Below are positions 1-9,070 of a stretch of 64,000 nt of DNA, piece by piece. Made by a program: the position numbers and the translations under genes. How positions within the stretch are numbered: position 1 is the first letter of the stretch; every line of letters begins with the position of its first letter. The DNA is taken from assembly GCF_014191985.1 (NCBI RefSeq), contig NZ_JACHXI010000013.1:1-64000 (forward strand). Direction: 5' to 3'. This DNA is from Azomonas macrocytogenes (GTDB taxonomy: Bacteria > Pseudomonadota > Gammaproteobacteria > Pseudomonadales > Pseudomonadaceae). The notes below the pieces were generated by a model. The model saw only the letters and a list, made by a program, of their open reading frames with translations. It did no database searches and was not told where the DNA came from.

Positions 1-40
1 TGTGGGGTTTCCCCATGTGAGAGTAGGTCATCGTCAAGCA
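1..40 (+). rRNA. rrf: 5S ribosomal RNA, 3' end (partial)
   Basis: The first 40 bases match the conserved 3' arm of pseudomonad 5S rRNA, with the GTGGGG-TTT-CCCCAT hairpin followed by the GAGAGTAGG and CGTCAAGC closing strand. The 5' part of the gene lies outside the window. A hairpin follows within about 10 bases, as expected at the end of an rRNA operon. The exact 3' end could be a few bases either side of 40. Confidence 0.92.
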
Positions 41-50
41 CCTATCCCGA

Positions 51-84
51 CCCCCTGGTACGCACGTGCCAGGGGGTTCGTTCG
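51..84 (+). terminator. rRNA operon terminator
   Basis: CCCCCTGG (51-58) pairs with CCAGGGGG (69-76), and further pairs extend into the loop. The stem is followed by TTCGTTCG. It sits directly behind the 5S sequence, so it most likely ends the rRNA transcript. Confidence 0.8.
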
Positions 85-189
85 TCTGGATTCCAGAACA
101 ACAGCCGCTCGACAACTCCGCCTAATCACTTTTCCTATGTGCTACTGATTGATCTAATATGCTTCGTTTAAATTAGCGATTGATCTGAT

Positions 190-834
190 ATGGCAGAGCT
201 TGCTGATTCAGCGAAGACAGGTGGGTTGTCGCTTGACCAGTTGATAGGATGTCCAGAATGCGATTTGCTTATGGAGAAGCCTACGATCAGTGTTGGCGAA
301 AAAGTCATCTGCCCTTGCTGCGGATATGAGCTTTATGCTCTGCATCATCAAGTTGTTGGGCGCAGTCTGGCACTTGTTATTGCTGCACTATTATTTTATG
401 TCCCTGCAAATTTTCTACCAATCATGCACTTGAATCTTCTTGGACGAGTCAGTCATGAAACGGTATGGAGTGGAGTGCTGAGTCTTTATCGTAGTGATAT
501 GGCTGGCTTGGCGCTTATTGTCTTTCTATGCAGTATGGCTGTTCCTCTTCTCAAGTTGCTGTGTCAGCTTGCAGTCCTTCTGACGATTTTTACCGGTTAT
601 TTTAAAGGCTATGGCTTATGGTGGTATCGGAGCTATCACCATTTGAAGGAGTGGGGGATGCTGGAGGTTTATTTGCTTGGTATTCTCGTTTCGATCGTCA
701 AGCTTGCTGGAATGGCTGATTTGGGGGTTGGCAGCGGGCTGATCTGTTTTATCGGTTTGCTTGTCGTGCAGATCCTGCTGGAATTGATAATGTCACCAGA
801 GCAAATCTGGCAGGCATTGTCGGAATCTTCGTAA
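190..834 (+). CDS. pqiA: PqiA family integral membrane protein (first copy)
   Basis: Inner-membrane protein of the PqiA/LetA family, which works with MCE-domain proteins to move lipids between the inner and outer membranes. The N-terminus has a zinc-ribbon-like pair, CPEC (about residues 22-25) and CPCC (about 43-46). Several hydrophobic helices and the family motif VPANFLPIM (about 74-82) follow. E. coli PqiA is a tandem duplication of this unit; here the two halves are separate genes. The stop TAA shares its last A with the ATG of the next gene, so translation is probably coupled. The gene looks less GC-rich than most of the window. The region 85-189 is AT-rich and has a possible -10 TAATAT near 154-159. 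The family is clear; the substrate is unknown. Confidence 0.88.
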   Translation: MAELADSAKTGGLSLDQLIGCPECDLLMEKPTISVGEKVICPCCGYELYALHHQVVGRSLALVIAALLFYVPANFLPIMHLNLLGRVSHETVWSGVLSLYRSDMAGLALIVFLCSMAVPLLKLLCQLAVLLTIFTGYFKGYGLWWYRSYHHLKEWGMLEVYLLGILVSIVKLAGMADLGVGSGLICFIGLLVVQILLELIMSPEQIWQALSESS

Positions 835-1451
835 TGCGGGCCATCAACGCAGGGTTGCTGTTATGCCCGGAATGCCACAAGCTGGATCGTATCCAACCTG
901 GACAGCGCAAGCAGTTCTGTAAGCGTTGTGGCGCTCGTGTTTTTGTTCGGCGCCCTAACAGTCTTGCAAGAACTTGGGCCTTATTGATCGCGGCTACGGT
1001 CATGTATTTTCCGGCGAACCTGTTGCCAATCATGACAGTTCGAAACCTGGGGCAACACAGTCCGGATACCATCCTGTCAGGTATCGTGATGTTGTCCAAA
1101 CAAGGTATGTTTGGCATCGCCATCGTTGTATTTCTTGCCAGTATTCTCGTCCCTACTCTGAAGCTTGCCGGAATTGCCCTGCTACTGTTCTCAGTGCAGC
1201 GGCATGTGCAATTATCGGCTCGGCAACGGGTTTTCATGTTTCGGTTTATTGAATGGATCGGTCGCTGGTCGATGCTGGATATTTTTGTCATTGCCGTATT
1301 GGTAGCAATCGTCAATTTTGGAAGTCTGGCCAATGTCGAGGCAGGTTTTGGGGCATTGGCTTTTGCTAGCGTGGTTGTACTGACAATGCTTGCCGCCCTC
1401 AGTTTTGACCCTCGCCTTATTTGGGACAATACGGGAGTAGAGCATGAGTGA
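834..1451 (+). CDS. pqiA: PqiA family integral membrane protein (second copy)
   Basis: Second half-length PqiA/LetA protein. It has its own zinc-ribbon cysteines, CPEC near residue 11 and CKRC near 29, and the same FPANLLPIM membrane motif near residues 58-66. It starts on the last base of the upstream stop codon and overlaps the MCE gene downstream by 8 bp. The three genes therefore form one tightly coupled operon. Two separate PqiA units followed by a PqiB-type protein is a common pseudomonad arrangement. The likely role is the membrane partner of the MCE tunnel protein. Confidence 0.88.
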   Translation: MRAINAGLLLCPECHKLDRIQPGQRKQFCKRCGARVFVRRPNSLARTWALLIAATVMYFPANLLPIMTVRNLGQHSPDTILSGIVMLSKQGMFGIAIVVFLASILVPTLKLAGIALLLFSVQRHVQLSARQRVFMFRFIEWIGRWSMLDIFVIAVLVAIVNFGSLANVEAGFGALAFASVVVLTMLAALSFDPRLIWDNTGVEHE

Positions 1452-3750
1452 TTTGCCGAAGGCGAGCGTCCGTCCGGTTTCCAATTTGTCCGTGATCTGG
1501 ATATTGCCTTTTCTGGCTCTAGCTATTGGCGCATGGCTGGCCTGGCAGGCTTATAACCAACGCGGTATCGAAGTGGATGTCGTCTTCGAAAGCGGAGAGG
1601 GTATCGAAGTCGGCAAAACTGCGGTTGTCTACAAAGGTATGTCGGTTGGCACAGTGCAGAATCTTCGTCTGACGGAGGATGGCTCGCGCCAGGTTGTCGT
1701 TGTCACGTTGGAAATGAAAAAAGAATTCCAAGACCATTTGCGTGAGCGAACGCGTTTCTGGCTAGTGAGGCCGAGCATTACCCTGGCCGGGATAAGTGGC
1801 CTGGAAACGTTGGTTTCTGGAAATTACATCGGTGTCAGTATTGGCGAAGGAGAAAAGGCTCGGCGTTTTTATGCATTGGCCGAAGAACCACCGATGCCTG
1901 ACAGCCGTTTTGGGCTGCATTTGACTCTCGAAGCTGACACTTTGGGCTCTATTAGCCGAGGAAGCCCAGTGTTCTATCGTCAGATAGAGGTTGGCCAAGT
2001 GAAGAATTATCAACTGGCTGCTGATCAAAGTACTGTCGAGATAAAAGTTTTTATCAAGCCGGAGTACACGTCGCTGGTTCGTAAAAATACACGTTTCTGG
2101 AATGCTAGCGGTGTGAATGTCGAAGCGAATCTGACCGGCGTGAAACTCCATACGGAAAGCCTTGCCAGCATTGTTGCTGGTGGAATTGCTTTTTCCAGCC
2201 CGTCGAATACCACTGGAAATGAAGAGGCCGTTGATCCTTTACAGCCTTTTCGTCTATATGAAAATTTCGAGGCCGCCCAGATCGGTATTCGCGCGCAAGT
2301 TACTTTTGAGGATTATGAAGGCTTGGAGGCTGAGCATACGCCAGTAATGTACAAGGGCATGCGAGTGGGTGTGTTAAAGCATTTGAGTGTCGAGTCGGGA
2401 TTTGCAAGTGCTGAAGCAGAGCTTTCCCTTGACCCATTGATCGAGCCATATTTGGTCGAGGGTACGGAGTTCTGGTTGGTCAAACCGTCCATTTCTCTCG
2501 CGGGGATTACGGGACTGGAAGCCTTGGTCAAAGGTAACTACATATCCATTCGACCTGGGGAAAAGGACGCCGCACCGAAACGCTCTTTCCAGGCGAGGGC
2601 AAAAGCTCCTCCTCTGGATATCAGTTCTCCTGGCCTGCATTTAGTGCTTTTTGCCGATACGTTGGGATCAGTCGATATAGGCAGTCCGATTCTTTATAAG
2701 CAGGTGAAAGTTGGCTCCGTACAAAGCTATCAATTCTCGCGTGATCAGAAGAGTGTCATTATCGGTGTCCATATCGAGCCTTCCTATGTCGGACTGGTCA
2801 ATAGTTCCAGTCGTTTCTGGAATACCAGCGGAATTGCGTTAAATGCCAGCATTGCCGGTATACAGATGCGCAGTGAGTCTCTGCAAAGCATCTTGCTTGG
2901 CGGTATCTCTTTCGAGACACCAGACCGGAATGCTGCTGTCACTGGCAAGATCCAGCGCTTCCAGTTGTATAAGGATCGTGATGGGGCCCTGAAGCAGGGA
3001 GTACCTATTGAGATCAGCCTCCAGCGTGCCGACGGTTTGCATCCGGGAGTGCCCATTCGCTATCGAGGACTGGAAGTCGGGCGTATCGACTCGGTTGACT
3101 TGAGTGAGGACTTGCAGTCGGTTCGCCTCAAGGCTCTGATTACCGAGGCACAAGAGCAGATAGTTCGCGCAGGGTCAATATTTCGTGTTATCAGGCCTGA
3201 GCTTGGTCTGTTGAAGACAGCCAATCTGGATACGCTGGTATTTGGCCCTTATATCGAGGTTCAGCCTGCAAAGGGGAGCGCGGCCAAACAAACGCGCTTC
3301 GTTGGTCTGGAAGGCCCGCAAGCTCCTCTGGCAGACGAAGGATTATCTTTGGTTCTCAGCGCTCCTCGTCTTGGCTCGATAAAGCCAGGTAATCCGGTTA
3401 CTTACCGGGAAATAGTGGTAGGGCGTGTGGTCGATTACGAGTTGGGTCCCAATGCTGATCGAGTCTTGATCAAGGTGCGTATCGAGCCTCGCTTTTCGCC
3501 TCTGGTTCATACCGGTAGCCGCTTTTGGGAAAGCAGCGGTCTCGACATGGATTTCGATTTGCTCAAAGGTGCTCGTATCCGTAGTGAATCCCTTGAAACG
3601 TTGCTGCAGGGTGGAATTGCCTTTGCCACTCCTGCTGGCGAAAAAATGGGACGTTCAGCACTTCCCGGACAAACCTTCGTTCTTTTCAAGTCACCACAGG
3701 ACGAGTGGTTGGAGTGGGCACCGAAAATTGCCCTGGACAAAAAAAAGTAG
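1444..3750 (+). CDS. pqiB: PqiB/LetB-like protein with six MCE domains
   Basis: The 768-residue protein has one N-terminal transmembrane helix (about residues 16-36) followed by a large periplasmic part. I count six MCE repeats. They begin near the strands EVDVVFESGEGIEVG, LHLTLEADTLGSISRG, IRAQVTFEDYEGLE, LHLVLFADTLGSVDIG, IEISLQRADGLHPG and LSLVLSAPRLGSIKPG, and each carries a Y(K/R)xxxVG strand. E. coli PqiB has three MCE domains and LetB/YebT has seven, so six is intermediate. MCE proteins of this kind assemble into hollow hexameric tubes that span the periplasm for phospholipid transport. No PqiC-type lipoprotein gene follows; holD comes next after 13 bp. Confidence 0.87.
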   Translation: MSDLPKASVRPVSNLSVIWILPFLALAIGAWLAWQAYNQRGIEVDVVFESGEGIEVGKTAVVYKGMSVGTVQNLRLTEDGSRQVVVVTLEMKKEFQDHLRERTRFWLVRPSITLAGISGLETLVSGNYIGVSIGEGEKARRFYALAEEPPMPDSRFGLHLTLEADTLGSISRGSPVFYRQIEVGQVKNYQLAADQSTVEIKVFIKPEYTSLVRKNTRFWNASGVNVEANLTGVKLHTESLASIVAGGIAFSSPSNTTGNEEAVDPLQPFRLYENFEAAQIGIRAQVTFEDYEGLEAEHTPVMYKGMRVGVLKHLSVESGFASAEAELSLDPLIEPYLVEGTEFWLVKPSISLAGITGLEALVKGNYISIRPGEKDAAPKRSFQARAKAPPLDISSPGLHLVLFADTLGSVDIGSPILYKQVKVGSVQSYQFSRDQKSVIIGVHIEPSYVGLVNSSSRFWNTSGIALNASIAGIQMRSESLQSILLGGISFETPDRNAAVTGKIQRFQLYKDRDGALKQGVPIEISLQRADGLHPGVPIRYRGLEVGRIDSVDLSEDLQSVRLKALITEAQEQIVRAGSIFRVIRPELGLLKTANLDTLVFGPYIEVQPAKGSAAKQTRFVGLEGPQAPLADEGLSLVLSAPRLGSIKPGNPVTYREIVVGRVVDYELGPNADRVLIKVRIEPRFSPLVHTGSRFWESSGLDMDFDLLKGARIRSESLETLLQGGIAFATPAGEKMGRSALPGQTFVLFKSPQDEWLEWAPKIALDKKK

Positions 3751-3763
3751 TCAGGCCTCTTTT

Positions 3764-4519
3764 ATGATGAGTGATGCACGGCGGCGCGCTTATCTGAATG
3801 CCATGCAGGTTGATAGCTGGGTTTCCCGGCTGCAGTTGCCTTTTGCTGCCCCCTTGCGTCCGGGGGCAATTGCCGAGCCTGAGCCCCTTCCTGAAAGCAA
3901 GAGCCAGATCGTCGTCGCAAAGAGTCTGGTCACCGAGATGGTTCGAAAAGAGGCTCCTGGGCCGCTGGCTCGGAAACCTGCGTCCCCAGTGCCGGTACCT
4001 GTCAAGCGAATCGATCAGAAGTCGGTGGAGCCCACGCCGCATTTCACTTTACAGTTGCTGCGCGCCGGCAGTTGCCTACTGGCCGTGACACTACCTACTG
4101 GTGGATCTTTTCAGAATCGTGATCCAGCCTATCTTTTGCTCAAGGATCTGCTGCGTGCTGCTCGATTACCGGACAAACCGCAACTGATTGGTGATGGTGA
4201 GCCCATCCGCTGGCCGCTATGGCAAGGGGGCGATTTTGGCCAGGGGGCAGAAGATGCGCGCGATTACGTCCAGGGAGTGATACTTTCCGAGCGAGATAAT
4301 ATGGGTTACTCCTGTTTGTGGCTGGTAGGTCGACCTGCCTGGCGCTTTGCTGGTGGAGTGAGTATAGAAGTCGGCAACAGCATTGAAATCCAGACGGATT
4401 TGCTCGGAATGGCCCTGGCTATTCCTGGTTTGGAGGAATTGATGGAAAAGCCGGTGCTCAAGGCCGAATTATGGCGAGCTTTGTGTCGCAACATACCGAT
4501 CTGGACGGGCGAAGCATGA
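3764..4519 (+). CDS. holD: DNA polymerase III psi subunit (divergent HolD)
   Basis: Predicted 251-residue protein starting at the first of two adjacent ATGs (3764 or 3767). The N-terminal YLNAMQVDSWVSRL segment and the C-terminal PGLEELMEKPVLKAELWRAL segment resemble the two conserved ends of E. coli HolD. The middle holds a long Pro/Ala/Lys-rich insert that E. coli HolD lacks. The gene overlaps rimI by ATGA, the same holD-rimI arrangement as in E. coli. The psi subunit links the clamp loader to chi and SSB. From memory, the P. aeruginosa psi subunit was a cryptic protein encoded at this position. Automatic annotation may call it hypothetical or a TonB-like protein. Confidence 0.75.
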   Translation: MMSDARRRAYLNAMQVDSWVSRLQLPFAAPLRPGAIAEPEPLPESKSQIVVAKSLVTEMVRKEAPGPLARKPASPVPVPVKRIDQKSVEPTPHFTLQLLRAGSCLLAVTLPTGGSFQNRDPAYLLLKDLLRAARLPDKPQLIGDGEPIRWPLWQGGDFGQGAEDARDYVQGVILSERDNMGYSCLWLVGRPAWRFAGGVSIEVGNSIEIQTDLLGMALAIPGLEELMEKPVLKAELWRALCRNIPIWTGEA

Positions 4520-4968
4520 GCGAAGCCATCCATTTTCGTCCCATGATCGAAGCTGATCTGGATGCGGTATTGAAAATCGAATATGCCGCTTTCAGCCATC
4601 CCTGGACTCGCGGTATTTTTCTGGATGGCCTGAACAACTACGAATGCTGGTTGATGTTCGAAGGTTCCCAGCAGGTTGGCCATGGCGTGATTCAGGTGAT
4701 TGCCGGCGAAGCGCATTTGCTCAATATAACCGTGAAGCCGCAAAACCAGGGCAGGGGACTGGGGTTGCATTTGCTGGAGCACCTGATGGTTCGGGCAAAA
4801 GCGAGACAGGCCACGGAGTGCTTTCTTGAAGTACGTGCCGGCAATACTTCTGCCTACCGGCTATATGAGCGTTACGGATTCAACGAAATCGGTCGTCGGC
4901 GTGGTTACTATCCCGCTACCGACGGCCGTGAAGATGCGTTGGTTATGGCCTGTACCCTGGTCGATTAA
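4516..4968 (+). CDS. rimI: Ribosomal protein S18 alanine N-acetyltransferase RimI
   Basis: 150-residue GNAT acetyltransferase. Visible features are the acetyl-CoA-binding motif QNQGRGLGLHLL and the C-terminal ECFLEVRAGNTSAYRLYERY signature of RimI. The start is the ATG at 4516, which overlaps the holD stop (ATGA). A longer in-frame reading beginning at 4471 would lie inside holD and is less likely. The enzyme acetylates the N-terminal alanine of ribosomal protein S18. Linkage to holD is conserved in gamma-proteobacteria. Confidence 0.93.
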   Translation: MSEAIHFRPMIEADLDAVLKIEYAAFSHPWTRGIFLDGLNNYECWLMFEGSQQVGHGVIQVIAGEAHLLNITVKPQNQGRGLGLHLLEHLMVRAKARQATECFLEVRAGNTSAYRLYERYGFNEIGRRRGYYPATDGREDALVMACTLVD

Positions 4969-5063
4969 TTTGCGGTTCAATCGTGCCGGTTGGGCTGGTT
5001 CGCCATGAAAACAGCCAGCGAAGCCGCCCAGTCCGACAACTGGATATCTCGTTTGCCAAAAGT

Positions 5064-5558
5064 TTACCGGCGAGGCTTTTTATAGCGGCCTGAATCCAGC
5101 GGAGCATCGCCTTCGAGCTCTTCATCCGATAAGGGATCCTCACCCTTTGTGTGCCATGGCTTGCCGTCAAGAGGGTCCACTTGTGCCTGCTCTGCTTCAT
5201 CCAGCCCGCCCCCGGCGCCGATGCGGTCTGCCGAGGTTATGCTCAGATCCTTATCCATAGGCCCGCCATGACCTCGCTCGGTCGGGGAGCGTGCGCCATC
5301 CTCCTGGATAAGCGTTTCTGGGGTCAGATCATCCATGGTGGTATGGCCGTCAGGCATTTCTCCGGATGTCCTGCCTGCTTCCTGGACACGTTCAGGCGGA
5401 AAATCATCATCCAGCTCGTTTTTCGAATGCACATCGCCGACATTTTCCTGCCGTTCGTCTGTTTCCTGGTCGAAATTCAGCGGTGTGACAGAGCCCATCC
5501 GGTCTTCGATATTATCGATTTCTGCTGGAGTGCGTGACTTGCGCTTGGCCTTGTTCAT
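5064..5558 (-). CDS. Acidic, low-complexity hypothetical protein
   Basis: 164-residue hydrophilic protein with a basic N-terminus (MNKAKRKSRTP) and basic C-terminus (RYKKPRR) flanking a long, strongly acidic middle rich in Asp, Glu and Gly. There are no membrane segments and no catalytic motif I can name, and it is likely largely disordered. An AGGAG site lies correctly spaced before the ATG. It is convergent with rimI and divergent from otsB. I believe pseudomonads carry a similar gene next to rimI, but I cannot assign a function. Plus-strand readings over the same bases look like shadows. Confidence 0.65.
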   Translation of the reverse strand: MNKAKRKSRTPAEIDNIEDRMGSVTPLNFDQETDERQENVGDVHSKNELDDDFPPERVQEAGRTSGEMPDGHTTMDDLTPETLIQEDGARSPTERGHGGPMDKDLSITSADRIGAGGGLDEAEQAQVDPLDGKPWHTKGEDPLSDEELEGDAPLDSGRYKKPRR

Positions 5559-5689
5559 AGGGCTTCTCCTGCTTCAGGGATTCGATTTCTCCCTATGGTG
5601 GACCCGGTTCTGACGGAATGATTCGAGTATTTATTTGTGGTAAGACAAGCGTAGGAATATTGCAATGTTGAGAACCTAAAGGGGCGAGC

Positions 5690-6481
5690 ATGAGTCTGAT
5701 GAGCATGACAGACCATGACGCTAAAGATGCGCTGGACCTGCAGCGCTGTAGTTTCTTCTTCGATCTGGACGGAACGCTGGCTGAACTTCAGCCTCGACCG
5801 GAACAGGTTTTCATCCCCTCCGCTACGCTTCTGGCCTTGGCTCGCTTCCAGGCTGAAGGCATACCCGTTGCGGTGGTATCCGGACGGCAATTGCAGGATA
5901 TCGACCGCTTGCTTGCGCCCTTGCAACTACCCGCTGCCGGGGTACATGGCGCAGAACGTCGCCACGGTGACGGACAGATTTCACGCTTGGCCATCGATCC
6001 GCAGGTTTTCCAGGAAATCCAGGAAGCCTTGATTGCGGCATGTCGGAACTATCCGGGTGCCTATCTGGAAAACAAAGGTATGGCATTTGCCTTGCACTAC
6101 CGGCAGGCGCCCGATTTGCAGGAGCCATTGCGAGCGCTGGCGGAAGATTTCGTCAATCGCCATGCCGATCATCTGATGCTGCAGCCGGGTAAGTGTGTAT
6201 ACGAATTGAAGCCCCGGGGTGCCAGTAAAGGCGAGGCAATCAAGGCTTTCATGCAGGAGCTGCCGTTTCTTGGGCGGCAGCCGGTCTTCCTTGGCGACGA
6301 TCTTACCGACGAGGCTGGTTTCAAGGTAGTGAACCAGTGTGGTGGACTTTCGATAAAAATCGGTTCGGGAGAAACCGAAGCTTGTCAGCGACTGGATTCG
6401 GTGGCCGATGTATCCAAATGGCTGACCGGATTGCTTGTGCTTCTCGATGAGAGGCCGCTTTCTTTTTCCTATAAGAAATAA
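5690..6481 (+). CDS. otsB: Trehalose-6-phosphate phosphatase
   Basis: 263-residue HAD-family phosphatase that converts trehalose 6-phosphate to trehalose. The nucleophile motif FFDLDGTL (Asp25, Asp27) is near the N-terminus, the VVSGR motif follows, and the C-terminal acidic motif GDDLTDEAGF is present. AAGGGGCGAGC precedes the ATG. It is followed 10 bp later by otsA, so the pair forms an otsBA operon for trehalose synthesis from UDP-glucose and glucose 6-phosphate, normally for osmotic or desiccation tolerance. Confidence 0.94.
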   Translation: MSLMSMTDHDAKDALDLQRCSFFFDLDGTLAELQPRPEQVFIPSATLLALARFQAEGIPVAVVSGRQLQDIDRLLAPLQLPAAGVHGAERRHGDGQISRLAIDPQVFQEIQEALIAACRNYPGAYLENKGMAFALHYRQAPDLQEPLRALAEDFVNRHADHLMLQPGKCVYELKPRGASKGEAIKAFMQELPFLGRQPVFLGDDLTDEAGFKVVNQCGGLSIKIGSGETEACQRLDSVADVSKWLTGLLVLLDERPLSFSYKK

Positions 6482-6491
6482 GGGGATCGCC

Positions 6492-7919
6492 ATGAGCCGT
6501 CTAGTGGTAGTTTCGAACCGAGTCGCCCCGATCAAAGAGGGCAAAATTGCGGCAGGTGGCCTGGCTGTCGGTGTTTACGATGCCTTGCGCCAGTCAGGAG
6601 GTATTTGGTTCGGCTGGAATGGAGAGGTCAACAAGAACCCCCAGATGCGTACCGAGACGGTCGGCAATGTCGATTACGTCACAATGGCGCTGAACAAGAC
6701 TGATTACGACCAGTATTACCGAGGGTTTTCCAACGCGACACTGTGGCCGATCTTTCACTATCGCGTCGATCTGGCTCGTTATAACCGAGAGGAATACGAA
6801 GGTTATCGTCGTGTCAACGCCATGATGGTGGAAAAACTCAAACCGCTGCTGCGGCCTGACGACACCATCTGGATTCATGACTATCATCTCATTCCTTTTG
6901 CCGAAGCCTGCCGCATGAGCGGTATTCGCAATCGGATCGGCTTCTTTCTACACATCCCTTTCCCTGCGCCGGGAATTATCACGGTTATCCCGCCGCACAA
7001 CGAATTGCTCAAGACGCTTTGCTATTACGACCTGGTCGGCTTTCAGACCGAGTGTGACCGCCTGGCTTTCCAGGACTACATCACTCGTGAAGTTCGCGGT
7101 GTAATCGAGCGGGATGGCAGCCTCACAGCCTACGGGCGTAATTTTCATACAGGGGTCTATCCCATTGGCGTCGTACCGGACAATGTCCGCCAGTTGGCAA
7201 ACTCCTATCGGGAGCGTCGTCATCTGGTCGGATATAACAGCGATGGCCGTCGCCGCAAGACCATTGTTAGCGTCGATCGACTGGATTACTCCAAGGGTCT
7301 GGTTGAGCGATTCCGTGCTTATGCTGCTTTTCTGGAGAATTTTCCCGAACATCGCCGCAAGGTCGAGTTCATTCAGATTGCACCAACTTCGCGTTCGGAT
7401 GTGAAAACCTATCAGACCATCCGCCGGCAACTGGAAAGCGAGGCCGGCCATATCAATGGCCGTTTGTCCGATCTGGACTGGACTCCATTGCACTATCTCA
7501 ACAAGAGCCATGATCGTCGGGTATTGATGGGGTTGTTCAGCCGGGCTGAAGTTGGCTTCGTCACACCACTGCGCGATGGCATGAACCTGGTCGCCAAGGA
7601 ATACGTCGCCGCGCAGAATCCGGATGATCCAGGCGTCCTCATTCTGTCGCGTTTTGCCGGGGCGGCGCAGGAATTGAGCTCGGCCCTGATCGTCAATCCC
7701 TACGATTGTATCGGCATGGCCGAGGCGCTGGATCGGGCCCTGCGCATGCCGCTGGCCGAGCGCAAGGACCGCTACGAACATATGATGCAAGCGATTCGCG
7801 CGGCAGATCTTGATACCTGGCGAGACGATTTCCTGCGTGATCTGCAATCTTTCACGATTCATCAAGCGGTTGAAGCTGAAAAAGGCAAGTCGGTGAATGA
7901 GGCTGTGTTCGTTTCCTGA
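6492..7919 (+). CDS. otsA: Trehalose-6-phosphate synthase
   Basis: 475-residue GT20 glycosyltransferase making trehalose 6-phosphate from UDP-glucose and glucose 6-phosphate. It begins [12 protein letters not shown] and contains the family strings [29 protein letters not shown] and [14 protein letters not shown]. The start at 6492 follows AAGGGGATCGCC. A longer frame beginning at 6435 would overlap otsB and is less likely. Length and motifs match E. coli OtsA closely. Confidence 0.95.
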   Translation: MSRLVVVSNRVAPIKEGKIAAGGLAVGVYDALRQSGGIWFGWNGEVNKNPQMRTETVGNVDYVTMALNKTDYDQYYRGFSNATLWPIFHYRVDLARYNREEYEGYRRVNAMMVEKLKPLLRPDDTIWIHDYHLIPFAEACRMSGIRNRIGFFLHIPFPAPGIITVIPPHNELLKTLCYYDLVGFQTECDRLAFQDYITREVRGVIERDGSLTAYGRNFHTGVYPIGVVPDNVRQLANSYRERRHLVGYNSDGRRRKTIVSVDRLDYSKGLVERFRAYAAFLENFPEHRRKVEFIQIAPTSRSDVKTYQTIRRQLESEAGHINGRLSDLDWTPLHYLNKSHDRRVLMGLFSRAEVGFVTPLRDGMNLVAKEYVAAQNPDDPGVLILSRFAGAAQELSSALIVNPYDCIGMAEALDRALRMPLAERKDRYEHMMQAIRAADLDTWRDDFLRDLQSFTIHQAVEAEKGKSVNEAVFVS

Positions 7920-8055
7920 ATGACGGATCGATGAGGCTGCAGGAGCGACCATCACTGTGATGATTCTCGCTGCATCAGGAATTTTTTCTTGGCCGGCGGC
8001 TGGCCTGAGGTAGAATTCCAGGCCATCCCGAACGAATCAATTAAAGGAGTTACCC

Positions 8056-8589
8056 ATGGCTAGAGGGGTGAACAAGGTCATTCTGGTCGGCAATGTCGGC
8101 GGTGATCCGGAAACCCGCTACCTGCCTAACGGCAATGCGGTAACCAACATCACACTGGCGACCTCCGATAGCTGGAAAGACAAACAGACCGGGCAGTTGC
8201 AGGAGCGTACGGAATGGCATCGTGTAGTGTTTTTCGGCAAGGTTGCCGAGATTGCCGGCGAGTATCTGCGTAAAGGTTCGCAGGTCTATGTCGAGGGCCG
8301 GCTCCAGACGCGCAAATGGCAGGACCAGAGTGGGCAGGACCGCTACACTACTGAAATCGTCGTGGATCTGGGCGGTAGCATGCAGCTTTTGGGCAGCCGT
8401 AATAACGGCGACGATGCTGGCATGCGTCAACCACCTCCGGCTCAGCCGCGCCCGCAGCGAGACCCGCAACAGCAGGCTGCCGCCACACCTAGACAGCAAG
8501 CCGCTGTACCTCACCAGCAAGCACCCGCACCGGCCGCGCAGCAGCCGGCTCCGGACTACGATAATTTTGATGACGATATACCGTTTTAG
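8056..8589 (+). CDS. ssb: Single-stranded DNA-binding protein
   Basis: 177-residue SSB. The N-terminal OB fold (about residues 1-112, starting [19 protein letters not shown]) binds single-stranded DNA. A Pro/Gln-rich linker (about 115-165) and the conserved acidic tail DFDDDIPF follow; the tail docks SSB partners. A strong AAAGGAG site precedes the ATG. The 136 bp between otsA and ssb presumably hold its promoter. Confidence 0.97.
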   Translation: MARGVNKVILVGNVGGDPETRYLPNGNAVTNITLATSDSWKDKQTGQLQERTEWHRVVFFGKVAEIAGEYLRKGSQVYVEGRLQTRKWQDQSGQDRYTTEIVVDLGGSMQLLGSRNNGDDAGMRQPPPAQPRPQRDPQQQAAATPRQQAAVPHQQAPAPAAQQPAPDYDNFDDDIPF

Positions 8590-8724
8590 CACCTGTTGAG
8601 GTTTTGCTACGCGCGGCGGAGTTTCGTTTGGCGCAGGCTGGCGTTATTCGTCGTGCATTTGGAATAGCCAAGCTTCTTTTGGGTTCATCGCATTTTCCCG
8701 GGGAATGCAGCCAACCTGTCAGGA

Positions 8725-8752
8725 GCCAGCGCTGCCCAGGCTGAGCGCTGGC
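8725..8752. repeat. Perfect 9-bp inverted repeat
   Basis: GCCAGCGCT (8725-8733) and AGCGCTGGC (8744-8752) are perfect complements around a 10-base loop. No T-run follows on either side, so it is not a typical intrinsic terminator, although it could still end ssb transcription. Confidence 0.55.
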
Positions 8753-8878
8753 GTGGCTATGCTGAAATGCCTTTCCTATTTAAAGTCGGCTGCGTGCAAG
8801 TGCGCGTTTCGGTGCGGTAGTGCCGCTATGGCCGATAGTCGAATCGTGTGTGTCCAAGCCGCAAGCTCATAGCCAGGT

Positions 8879-8909
8879 CGGGAATAAGTTACTTGACTTG
8901 CTTATCCCG
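8879..8909. repeat. Imperfect inverted repeat upstream of the coo operon
   Basis: CGGGAATAAG (8879-8888) pairs with CTTATCCCG (8901-8909) with one bulged A. The loop contains TTGACT, which resembles a -35 box but has no good -10 partner. Function unknown. Confidence 0.4.
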
Positions 8910-9054
8910 TTCAGCTCACGGTTTTTCCTTCATCCTGGTAGACCGGTGGTGAGAGACTCTCGCCTGATAGCGGCCAGTGCCGCACTTCGAAACAATCAAC
9001 GCGATGCAGCGCACTCCTGAGCATCAGTGCTATTTATCTTGATCTGCATGTGAG

Positions 9055-9070
9055 TGTCGGCCAACTGACA
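9055..9070 (-). promoter_or_regulatory. Candidate CooA (CO-sensing CRP-family) binding site
   Basis: The minus strand reads TGTCA-GTTGGC-CGACA, an exact match to the TGTCA-N6-CGACA pattern I recall for Rhodospirillum rubrum CooA. A plus-strand TATGGT at 9093-9098 would place a start near 9104, with the site centred about 42 bp upstream, the class II activator position. The same bases also fit the looser NifA pattern TGT-N10-ACA, but I found no sigma-54 -24/-12 promoter downstream. No cooA gene lies in this window. Confidence 0.6.

Noticed and set aside
9055-9070. Reading of the operator as a NifA upstream site (TGT-N10-ACA)
   Set aside because: The pattern fits, but no -24/-12 sigma-54 promoter (TGGCAC-N5-TTGC) was found downstream, and the longer CooA pattern is an exact match. 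Kept only as an alternative.
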